Shown here: positions 1-7,154 of the stretch, piece by piece
Layout of the letters: every line of letters starts with the position of its first letter
Position numbering within the stretch: position 1 is the first letter of the stretch
Source: Hyphomicrobiales bacterium
GTDB taxonomy: Bacteria; Pseudomonadota; Alphaproteobacteria; Rhizobiales; NORP267
DNA: 35,300 nt
Direction: 5' to 3'
Assembly (NCBI GenBank): GCA_021775855.1
Contig: JAJFGZ010000069.1
Location: 1 to 35,300 of the forward strand
The notes under the pieces: model-generated
Database searches by the model: none
What the model was told of the DNA's origin: nothing
The model's input: the letters and a program-made list of their open reading frames with translations, nothing else
Translations under genes and position numbers: made by a program

Positions 1-221
1 TGTCAGTACCGCTACAAGATTGGGTTCAAATACAAAAATCGCAACAATGTTGTAGGCCAAAATTAGGGTAGTTGGATCACTTCAAGCCAGTGCCCATCTA
101 TGTCCGCCAAGGGACAACAAAATACCTTTCAGTCTCATCAACCCCAATCAGATTGATACCTGAGGCGAATTTGGTTGTGTTTCCATCATGCCAAATTTAG
201 TCGCAGTTACGTCAGTTATGG

Positions 222-235
222 TGACCTAGCGGTCA
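222..235. promoter_or_regulatory. Palindrome TGACC-N4-GGTCA, candidate operator
   Basis: A perfect inverted repeat with 5-bp arms and a TAGC centre lies about 230 bp upstream of the lactonase start. Its TGAC...GTCA outer bases recur in a second palindrome 86 bp downstream. The size and symmetry would fit a dimeric regulator such as a TetR- or MarR-type protein. No regulator gene is visible next to it in this window, so the function is inferred only from symmetry. Confidence 0.35.
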
Positions 236-307
236 TTCATCTCAGACGAACGAATGTCTGGTCTAGCGTTCGGGCGACATGAACCACTTCCGCACTATTC
301 GGTCCCG

Positions 308-323
308 ATTGACTTAGGTCAAT
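308..323. promoter_or_regulatory. Palindrome ATTGAC-N4-GTCAAT, candidate operator
   Basis: A perfect inverted repeat with 6-bp arms around TTAG lies about 145 bp upstream of the lactonase start. It shares the TGAC-YTAG-...-GTCA core with the palindrome at 222-235. Two similar palindromes upstream of one operon suggest a regulated promoter, but no -35/-10 pair stands out clearly, so this is inference. Confidence 0.35.
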
Positions 324-467
324 GCCCGGCTTCGCTCCGCCCGTAGACTTCTTGGGTGAGGCAGCGTCTCGTTGCGTCTGAAAAGGTCGCCGCGATTGCC
401 TACTTGGCTAGGCGGCTCGGCCTCGGCGATCTTACAGAGCATTCCTTGGATTCTCGGGGAGTTATGT

Positions 468-1376
468 ATGACCGAAGCTCAAAAAACGAAATCACGCGAA
501 ACTCAAGGGCCCGATCACCCGATTGCGTCGGTTCGGGTATTGCGTTCCGGGCGCGCAGAGCAGCACAAAGAACACCGCTACGGCAGCAGGCTGCCGCAGC
601 TTTGGTGGGTCTTTTTTGGGCGAAGCTGGGTGCCTTTGCCCTTGCAATGCTTCCTAATCGATCATCGTGACGGATTGGTGCTGTTCGATACTGGGATTGA
701 CCCAGCAATCATGTCGGACAGGGGCTATATCAAACAAGCGATCGGGCGCTTTCTGCTGCCGCGGATATTTCGGTTTCAACTGGCCGACGCCGATCGTATC
801 GACCACGTTCTTGCTGGTGCAGGCGTTGCTGCTAGCGATATTCGAATGGCGGTTATCTCGCATCTGCATTTCGATCATGCCGGGGGTATCGCGCAGATTC
901 CGCAGGCCGACCTGCTGGTTAGCGACCGGGAATGGGCGACCCTGTCCGAGCAGCACCCGGAATATGAGTGGATCCTGCGGGAGCATATCGAAATCCCCTC
1001 CGCGAAGTGGCGACAGATAACGTTTGAGCCGACCGATGACCCACTCTTCGAGGGGTTTGACGGGATCCATGACGTCGCAGGCGATGGCTCCATGATCCTG
1101 TTGCCCACACCGGGACATACGCGCGGTTCCATGTCCATGCTGATCCGCCAGGAGGGCTGGCGCCCGATCCTTCTGGTAGGAGACCTCACATACGAAACAG
1201 CCTTGCTCGAACAGGATATCGTGCCCGGCACGGGTGAAAAGGATACGCTTCTCGCCTCATTCGCGAAGGTCCGTCGGCTGCAGCAGCGTCTGCCGGGCTT
1301 GGCGATTGCAGCATCGCACGATTTTGCCGCGGAAGAGGCTGTGTCGCGGGCCACGTGCAACTCATCGGAAATCTAG
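468..1376 (+). CDS. MBL-fold hydrolase, N-acyl homoserine lactonase-like
   Basis: Predicted 302-aa cytoplasmic metal-dependent hydrolase of the metallo-beta-lactamase superfamily, closest in appearance to AHL (quorum-quenching) lactonases such as the AiiA/AttM group. The dinuclear zinc motif HLHFDH is at residues 132-137, a further ligand His is in PTPGHTRGS (H217), the bridging Asp is in VGDLTY (D239), and the last His is in AASHDF (H284). The substrate-face segment LFDTGIDP (73-79) is typical of the lactonase branch. I chose the ATG at 468 because GGGGAG lies just upstream; the frame stays open to 372 but without a comparable ribosome binding site. The next gene starts 11 bp after the stop, so the two are probably co-transcribed. 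The fold is certain. Lactone as substrate is likely from family resemblance but not proven; another ester or lactone is possible. Confidence 0.85.
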   Translation: MTEAQKTKSRETQGPDHPIASVRVLRSGRAEQHKEHRYGSRLPQLWWVFFGRSWVPLPLQCFLIDHRDGLVLFDTGIDPAIMSDRGYIKQAIGRFLLPRIFRFQLADADRIDHVLAGAGVAASDIRMAVISHLHFDHAGGIAQIPQADLLVSDREWATLSEQHPEYEWILREHIEIPSAKWRQITFEPTDDPLFEGFDGIHDVAGDGSMILLPTPGHTRGSMSMLIRQEGWRPILLVGDLTYETALLEQDIVPGTGEKDTLLASFAKVRRLQQRLPGLAIAASHDFAAEEAVSRATCNSSEI

Positions 1377-1387
1377 GGGATAGCACA

Positions 1388-2941
1388 ATGACCAACACGA
1401 AACGCGATAATTGGGATGTCATCGTAATTGGATCCGGCATGGGCGGCATGGCCGCGGGTGCGGCTTTGAGCCGTGTAGGGAACAAGGTGCTTCTGCTCGA
1501 GCAGCATCAGACGCTCGGCGGGCTGACGCACAGCTTTTCGCGCGACGGCTTCACCTGGGACGTGGGCATTCACTATCTGAGCGGTGTGGCGCCGGAAGAT
1601 CGCGCGCGCGAGCTGCTCGATTGGCTGTCCGAAACGCCCATCGAATTCGTGTCGTTGGGCTCGATCTACGACAATTTGCACATCGGATCCGCCGAGCCGC
1701 TGTCACTCTCTCGTCCCTACGAAGCGCAGGAAAGGGACCTCAAGGACCGCTACCCCGATCAGGCTGAGGCGATCGAGGCGTGGACCCATGCGCTGCGCGA
1801 AGGCCGGGAGGCGATATACAAGGTCTTCCTGACCCGCGCGATGCCGGAGATCTCGGGCGACATGCTCGACTGGTGGAACCGCCGCGCCATTGCGAAATGG
1901 TGTGCCCGGACGACAAAGGAGGTCATCGACGATATCACCGACCATCCGGAGCTTGCCGCCGTGATGGCCGCGCAATGGGGCGATCACGGAGGGCGCCCGA
2001 GCAAGGCGAGTTTTGCTATGCATGCGCTGATTTCTGCGTCGTACCTAGAAAGTGGGTCCTGGTATCCGGTAGGTGGCAGCACCGCCTTTGCCGAGCATAT
2101 AATCCCGACTATAACCCAAAACGGGGGTGAGACCCGCGCTGGGGTCCGCGTCGACGGGCTGCTGTTCGACGGCGACACTGTGGTGGGCGTCCGGACCGAC
2201 GACGGCACAGAGATCCGGGCGAATGCCGTGATCTCCGATATCGGCGCACGCGAGACCATCGACACGCTCTTGCCCGAGGAGTGCGGGCACCAGGACTGGA
2301 TTGCGGAAATCCGTGCGCTGCCCTCCAGCATCGCGCATTATACCCTGTTCCTGGGGCTTGAAGGCGATATAGAAGCCGCCGGCGCCACAAAAGCCAACCA
2401 TTGGATTTTCCCCACCGGCGAAGCTGATGTCCTCTGGACGACGGCGCCTGACGGAGCGCCGCCCTGCATGGTCGCGACCTTTGGTTCGCTCAAGGATCCA
2501 GAGCATGACCCAGGCCCGCGGCAGAAACACACGGGCCAGCTTCTGGTCTGGGCCGACTGGGCCTCCGTCGCCCAATGGGCGGACCAGCCCGCCGGCGCGC
2601 GCGGCGACGACTATGCCGACTTCAAGCGCCGGGTCGAAAAGACGCTGATGGGGCAATTCGAGCAGTACTTCCCCGATCTCGCCAAGCTGGTTGTGTATCG
2701 TGAACTGGCCACGCCGCTGTCCACGGTCACCTATACCAGGCATCGCAAAGGGGCGTTCTATGGTCTCGACGTGACCCCGGAGCGTGTCATGTGCGACGGG
2801 CTTCGGGCCAAGACGCCCATCCCGGGCCTCTACCTTGCGGGCCAGGACGTGGCGAGCCCCGGCATTCCAGGGGCGCTCATGGGTGGCCTTCTCGGGGCAG
2901 CCAGCATCGACCCAAAGGTGGTCAGCCATATCAGGGAGTGA
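1388..2941 (+). CDS. FAD-dependent oxidoreductase, phytoene desaturase / retinol saturase-like
   Basis: Predicted 517-aa flavoprotein of the CrtI/RetSat-type superfamily (COG1233-like). The N-terminus has the dinucleotide-binding glycine motif VIVIGSGMGGMAAG (residues 11-24), followed by the ribose-binding Glu in LLLEQ and the GGLTHSF segment typical of carotenoid desaturases and isomerases. Near the C-terminus, the family's second FAD motif appears as GLYLAGQDVASPGIPGALMGG. These enzymes oxidise, saturate or isomerise conjugated polyenes or related lipids; the substrate here is unknown, and no carotenoid biosynthesis gene is nearby. The ATG at 1388 is preceded by AGGGGA, and the gene follows the lactonase-like gene by 11 bp, which suggests an operon and perhaps consecutive steps on one substrate. 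Length fits the family (about 500 aa). Confidence 0.85.
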   Translation: MTNTKRDNWDVIVIGSGMGGMAAGAALSRVGNKVLLLEQHQTLGGLTHSFSRDGFTWDVGIHYLSGVAPEDRARELLDWLSETPIEFVSLGSIYDNLHIGSAEPLSLSRPYEAQERDLKDRYPDQAEAIEAWTHALREGREAIYKVFLTRAMPEISGDMLDWWNRRAIAKWCARTTKEVIDDITDHPELAAVMAAQWGDHGGRPSKASFAMHALISASYLESGSWYPVGGSTAFAEHIIPTITQNGGETRAGVRVDGLLFDGDTVVGVRTDDGTEIRANAVISDIGARETIDTLLPEECGHQDWIAEIRALPSSIAHYTLFLGLEGDIEAAGATKANHWIFPTGEADVLWTTAPDGAPPCMVATFGSLKDPEHDPGPRQKHTGQLLVWADWASVAQWADQPAGARGDDYADFKRRVEKTLMGQFEQYFPDLAKLVVYRELATPLSTVTYTRHRKGAFYGLDVTPERVMCDGLRAKTPIPGLYLAGQDVASPGIPGALMGGLLGAASIDPKVVSHIRE

Positions 2942-3382
2942 AGTTGGTTGCCTCTGCCTACCTCGGAATTGGCTTGATTGTTGCCGGTTTAGTCGTGCTG
3001 AACTCGCTGTCTTCGGCAGCGAGTGGTTAGCGCCCAGAGCAGAGTTTCGCTTCCCAAACGAGTGTTGAGTGGTAGGCGAGAGCCGACATTCGCCGCACGG
3101 TGAACAACGTCCGCGTCGGGCTCGAAGTCGCCGTTCGTTGCACACTCAATGAATTCCTACTTTTGGCTCCAGCAGATAATCCGTCCGGCTCAATTTAGTG
3201 TCTGCATTCGGGTGTAAGGCAGAAGCTGGCGGCTTATCTGAGGGGGTATGCAGTCGGTTCCTTTGGCGGGTCGATCATGGTAAGATTCCAGCGATTCTAG
3301 AGATTGTCTGAACAAAATCGCGTAATTTTTAAAAGATGGATCAGCGTGATTCATATCCCGATTCGCAGAAAGGCGACCTATC
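2942..3382. other. Gene-free stretch between the oxidoreductase operon and the small basic ORF
   Basis: No ORF here has a credible protein signature or ribosome binding site; the long reverse-strand frames that cross it are shadows of the upstream oxidoreductase gene. No strong intrinsic terminator with a T-run follows the operon. The stretch may hold decayed sequence plus the promoter of the small basic gene. Confidence 0.4.
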
Positions 3383-3586
3383 ATGACCAAAGCCAGGGCC
3401 CGCGCCAGGGCGAAGGCAAGAGCGGCAGCCAAGGCAGCAAACCCCGTGGCTAAAGACAATAAACCTGAGGTTAAAAAACCGTCAGGACAGTTTGACGCCA
3501 AATCCAACTCTATGAAGAATATGAGTGGGGCTAAGCATATTCAGGTTTCAGGTGGGATGAAACGCGGGTCTGCGCGATCGCGTTAG
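3383..3586 (+). CDS. Small very basic protein, unknown function
   Basis: A 67-aa ORF with a strikingly non-random composition. Residues 1-22 are almost only Ala, Arg and Lys; a Pro/Lys-rich middle follows; the C-terminal third has a Gly/Ser pattern ending in KRGSARSR. There is no Cys, Trp, signal peptide or membrane segment. An AAAGGCG sequence lies at a suitable distance upstream of the ATG. The N-terminal part would form a highly charged helix and could bind nucleic acid or ribosomes, but this is inference. It stands alone between long non-coding stretches. I have an impression that similar short proteins with the same two ends occur in other alphaproteobacteria, but this could not be verified here. 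Confidence 0.55.
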   Translation: MTKARARARAKARAAAKAANPVAKDNKPEVKKPSGQFDAKSNSMKNMSGAKHIQVSGGMKRGSARSR

Positions 3587-3775
3587 TGTCTGGAACCTAA
3601 ACCGGGCAGGGCCGACACTCAAAACGACCGCTTCTGGGCATCGGCACGCGCGCTTATCCGAAATGGGTGTGGAGCAACAATGTGCTGCGAGATTGGAAAC
3701 GGGCGAACAATTGTGCCCGCCTCAATGTCACTCAGAACGAGCGAAAGGCCACAGACAAGAAAACCGACATTCTGT

Positions 3776-4537
3776 CTAACCTAAGGGATGATTGACACGG
3801 AATTCGGCAGCGCGAAGCCAACTCTCCTTGGTGAAACCGTCCGGGTCATTGCGTAATTCGGGCCGAACCGTCTTGGCCCGATCGTCGGCGTCGATATTGA
3901 CGTCACCTGCTTCCATACCGAGCATCGTGTTGCGCGCGACCTCGCCCGGCGAAACCTTGTCGCCGGCGATATCGCCAGTCATATCGGTATCGATAAGCCC
4001 GGCATAAACACCGAACACTTCAACGCCTTTGTCGCGCATTTCAAAGCGCAGGCAATCGGTCAGGGACATGGCGGCGGCTTTGGTCGCAGCGTAGGTACCG
4101 AAGGGTGGAAAATTCATCAAACTGGCGACCGAAAGCATGTTGGTGATCGCGCCGCCACCGTTGGCCGCGATGATCGGCGCAAATGTCTGGCACATGCGCG
4201 CAAGGCCAAAAACATTCACCGCCATCTCAGCCTCAAAACCCGAAAGATCCACCGCTTCCATTAAGCCCCGATGATTCAGGGCGCCGGCATTATTCAACAG
4301 CAACGTGACATCTGTAGCCTTTTCCGCGGCAACTTCGACCTGAGCTTGTTCGGTGACATCCAAACTTAGCGGTACGAACTGGTTTTGGTATTTTTCTGCC
4401 AACGGTGCGAGAGCATCGATGTTGCGGGCTGTCGCGTAAATTTTAGCCGCGCCAAATTCGATCAAAGCCTCGACAAAATGCAGACCCAGCCCCCTATTGG
4501 CACCGGTAACCAGCGCAATCGCCCCGCTTATTTTCAT
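3776..4537 (-). CDS. Short-chain dehydrogenase/reductase (SDR)
   Basis: Predicted 253-aa NAD(P)-dependent oxidoreductase of the classical SDR family. The cofactor motif TGANRGLG is at residues 11-18, NNAG at 82-85, and the catalytic Tyr149 and Lys153 are in YAATK, with Ser136 or Ser139 upstream as the third catalytic residue. The usual PG turn after the active site reads AG (VYAGLIDTDM). Length is normal. I chose the ATG at 4537 because the Rossmann strand begins right after it and a GGGA lies upstream; a 15-aa longer form is possible. It has no obvious partner: the next gene upstream on the same strand, the permease, ends more than 200 bp away. The substrate cannot be told from sequence. Confidence 0.9.
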   Translation of the reverse strand: MKISGAIALVTGANRGLGLHFVEALIEFGAAKIYATARNIDALAPLAEKYQNQFVPLSLDVTEQAQVEVAAEKATDVTLLLNNAGALNHRGLMEAVDLSGFEAEMAVNVFGLARMCQTFAPIIAANGGGAITNMLSVASLMNFPPFGTYAATKAAAMSLTDCLRFEMRDKGVEVFGVYAGLIDTDMTGDIAGDKVSPGEVARNTMLGMEAGDVNIDADDRAKTVRPELRNDPDGFTKESWLRAAEFRVNHPLG

Positions 4538-4755
4538 CCAACGTTTCCCAAACAAAATACCAATTCCGGGCGATCGTAGCAAATCGCTCGCCGCTTGAAT
4601 AGTTTCGCCTCCTCAATCCTCCTGAGGCCAACGAGGTCCGCTGTTGGTACTTGGCAGGCGCACCGCCGGGGCTCTGAGAATGGCGGAGGGACAATCGAAT
4701 TCTAACCGTCCCGGACAAATATCTCTGGTGCACAAGTCTTGATTTCTAGCGATGT

Positions 4756-6531
4756 TTATAGGGGCCAGAAATACAGGATGGCGGGAACCGCGACTGCGAC
4801 TACGAGAATTTCCAGCGGCAGACCCATCCGCCAATAATCACCAAAACTGTACCCGCCGGGGCCGAGAATGAGCGTGTTGTTCTTGTGCCCGATGGGGGTC
4901 AGGAAGGCGCAGCTCGCGGCGACCGCAACAGCCATCAGGAACGGATCTGGGCTGACCCCCAATTGCCCCGCAATGTCGACGGCAATCGGGGCCGCGATCA
5001 CCGTCGTTGCGGTGTTGTTCAGGACATCCGACAGGGTCATGGTGACGATCATCAAGGTGGTGAGAACCACGATTGGCGAATAGGCGGCGGTCCAGTTGAC
5101 AATCGCCTGGGCGATCAGGGCCGTGCCGCCGCTGGCCTCCAGCGCTGTGCCAAGCGGGATGAGGGAGCCTAGCAGGATGATGACCGGCCATTCGATCATG
5201 TCGTAGATATCTCGTAGCGGGATGATATCGAGCAACACGTACAACACCACGACACAGGCCAGTGCGACAGGAAGGTAAAGCCAGCCGAAGCTCGCGAGTG
5301 CGATGGCGCCGGCGAAAATTCCTGCGGAAAGAGTCGCTTTTTGATACTGGATGACCTGAAGCCCGCGTTCCGCCAATGGCAGGCAGCCGAGCCAGTTGGT
5401 GACTTCGGCTATGCACTCGTTCGGCCCAAGTAGTAACAATATGTCGCCCGCCAGGATGTCCAGTTTGCGGACCCGTTCGCGGAAATTCTTGCCTTGGCGC
5501 GAAACCCCCAAAAGCGTGACGCCCTGGCGCGATAGCAGGCGAAGCGACAAGGCCGAACGCCCGGCGATGCGGGCGTCGCCAGGCACCACTACTTCGATCA
5601 GGGACATGCCGCCGCTGGCCGCCGAGACGTGTTTTTCCTGCCCCACATATTTGAGTTTCAATGCGCCGACAAGTTTGTCGATTGATTCCGGGCTTGCTTC
5701 CACGACCAGGATATCGCCTTTGCGAATCTCGGTGCGCCGGGCCTGTCCCGGCAGTCGGTTGCCACGGCGGACGAGGCCGAGAATGACGACGTCGTTATCG
5801 TCGGCGATCTGGTCCAGGTCGGCCACCAACTGGCCGATTGCGGTTGAATTTTCCGGGACCTCGATTTCGGCGACATAGCCTTCCAATTCGAACAGGTCCT
5901 GGCCCGGGTTGCGTTCGCGCACGGCGCGCGGGATCAACCGCCAACCGCCAAGGGCGATGAATGCAATGCCGACCGTTGCGCAGGCAAGACCCACCGGCGC
6001 AAAGTCGAACATCGAATAGGCTTCACCGAGGGACTGTTCGCGGAACGCCGCGATAATAATATTGGGAGGGGTGCCGATCAGGGTTACCAGGCCGCCGAGG
6101 ATGGTCGCGAACGATAGCGGCATCAGGGTTGTAGCCGGGCTGCGTTTGGCCTTTTTGGCGGCCTCCATATCGACCGGCATCAACAGGGCCAGCGCGGCGA
6201 CATTGTTCATCACCGCCGAGAGCGCCGCCCCGACCCCGCCGATCATTGCGATATGCATGCCAAGCTTGCGGTTCGAATCCAGCACCACCCGCGTTAGCAT
6301 GTCTATGGCGCCGGAATTGAGCAGCCCCCGGCTGACGATGAGCACCAATGCGATCACCACAACGGCCGGGTGGCCAAAACCTGCAAAAGCTGCGTCGGTT
6401 TTTACGACCCCGAAAATCACTGCCGCGATTAACGCCACAAATGCGATCAGGTCGTACCGCCACCGTCCCCATAACAGGAACAGAAAGACAAACGCGAACA
6501 GGGCAAAGAGGATGACGACGTCTTGATTCAT
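4756..6531 (-). CDS. SLC13-family permease with two RCK_C (TrkA-C) domains
   Basis: Predicted 591-aa inner-membrane transporter of the divalent anion:Na+ symporter / ArsB-NhaD superfamily. N-terminal membrane helices start at residue 3, and the first substrate/Na+ loop reads GTPPNIIIA. Two soluble RCK_C-type regulatory domains follow in the middle (around residues 205-290 and 300-390). Membrane helices then resume and carry the second signature LNNTATTVIAAP. This split-by-RCK layout is common in bacterial SLC13 permeases, whose substrates include dicarboxylates, sulfate or other anions; the substrate here is unknown. The frame extends 49 codons further upstream, but that part is low-complexity and polar, and the ATG at 6531 leads straight into the first helix, so I prefer the shorter form although its ribosome binding site is weak. 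Confidence 0.88.
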   Translation of the reverse strand: MNQDVVILFALFAFVFLFLLWGRWRYDLIAFVALIAAVIFGVVKTDAAFAGFGHPAVVVIALVLIVSRGLLNSGAIDMLTRVVLDSNRKLGMHIAMIGGVGAALSAVMNNVAALALLMPVDMEAAKKAKRSPATTLMPLSFATILGGLVTLIGTPPNIIIAAFREQSLGEAYSMFDFAPVGLACATVGIAFIALGGWRLIPRAVRERNPGQDLFELEGYVAEIEVPENSTAIGQLVADLDQIADDNDVVILGLVRRGNRLPGQARRTEIRKGDILVVEASPESIDKLVGALKLKYVGQEKHVSAASGGMSLIEVVVPGDARIAGRSALSLRLLSRQGVTLLGVSRQGKNFRERVRKLDILAGDILLLLGPNECIAEVTNWLGCLPLAERGLQVIQYQKATLSAGIFAGAIALASFGWLYLPVALACVVVLYVLLDIIPLRDIYDMIEWPVIILLGSLIPLGTALEASGGTALIAQAIVNWTAAYSPIVVLTTLMIVTMTLSDVLNNTATTVIAAPIAVDIAGQLGVSPDPFLMAVAVAASCAFLTPIGHKNNTLILGPGGYSFGDYWRMGLPLEILVVAVAVPAILYFWPL

Positions 6532-6836
6532 GGCCCGCGTTATAACCGGGTGGCACGTAGAAGGGTAGGGTCGGTTTCCACGCGGCGTGGAACACGGACT
6601 CGATTTCGACCCAGTCGGCCGATTCATGGCGATAATGTGACCAGGCAGATTTGGGGTCACAACTTGTTGAAATAACAAGATCTAAGCAGTATTCGCGGAG
6701 CAGATTGGTTTTGCGGCAGAACAAAAAAGCGCCCGGATGCGGGTTGTTTACATGGAAATGTATTCACGGATTTGCCAATAGTCGCCAATTTGTGGTATCG
6801 ATTCCTTGTCTTCTTTGAGCCAATGTTCAAAGGCCA
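6532..6836. other. Intergenic region between the divergent permease and symporter genes
   Basis: About 300 bp without a gene. It should hold the promoters for the leftward permease gene and for the rightward glycine-riboswitch transcript. The only structure I can support is the 17-bp perfect inverted repeat at 6576-6592. No promoter could be called confidently. Confidence 0.4.
6576..6592. repeat. 17-bp perfect inverted repeat upstream of the permease gene
   Basis: TTCCACG-CGG-CGTGGAA is a perfect palindrome with 7-bp arms, located about 45 bp upstream of the chosen permease start. If the longer permease reading frame were used it would lie inside the coding region, which is another reason to prefer the short form. 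It may be an operator or a leader hairpin; no regulator gene is adjacent. Confidence 0.45.
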
Positions 6837-6837
6837 G

Positions 6838-7024
6838 GTACCGGGAGAGACCGGTTACGTTGGATCGGCGCCGTAGGAGCAACCCCCCGGGAAACTCTCA
6901 GGCACACGTACTGGATCTGGTTACGGGACATCTGGAAAGAGCGGTCGGTACTAGAATGCGGGCCGTCACCGAAGGAGTAAGGGCCGGCACCGGCCTGCAT
7001 CTCTCAGGTCAATGACAGATTGGG
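6838..7024 (+). promoter_or_regulatory. Tandem glycine riboswitch (gcvT-type, two aptamers)
   Basis: Two consecutive copies of the glycine aptamer signature lie on the + strand. Aptamer 1 (about 6838-6929) has GGGAGAGACCGG, then GCCGTAGGAGCAA, then AAACTCTCAGGCA, and ends in CGGGAC. A short linker leads to aptamer 2 (about 6931-7024): CTGGAAAGAGCGG, then CACCGAAGGAGTAA, then ATCTCTCAGGTCAATGACAGA. This is the standard order of conserved elements in tandem glycine riboswitches, which sense glycine through paired aptamers. It ends about 130 bp before an alanine/glycine:cation symporter gene, so it most likely controls glycine or alanine transport. I see no clear terminator hairpin with a T-run in the expression platform, so whether glycine turns the gene on or off cannot be told from the sequence. 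Confidence 0.93.
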
Positions 7025-7154
7025 GCGCAAGCAATTGTCTTGTGTTGTCATCTGTTGATTTATTCGTTTTTGACAGCCTCCAAGATAATCGAAACAGCTT
7101 GTGCATATTAGATGCGGCGCGGGTGCGCGGCTGTGTGGATTTTAGGAGGAAACA

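Larger units (their letters stand above)
1..467. other. Gene-free left edge and upstream region of the lactonase operon
   Basis: I see no convincing coding region here. The first ~200 bases are relatively AT-rich and carry no long open frame. The part nearest the lactonase gene contains two perfect short palindromes (listed separately) that may be operators. ORFs that begin around 356-372 overlap the lactonase upstream region and have no good ribosome binding site, so I treat them as non-coding. Confidence 0.5.

Noticed and set aside
2045-3145. A 366-codon reverse-strand frame opposite the oxidoreductase gene
   Set aside because: Overlaps a clear FAD oxidoreductase on the other strand; the sequence has no domain features, and no ribosome site was noted.
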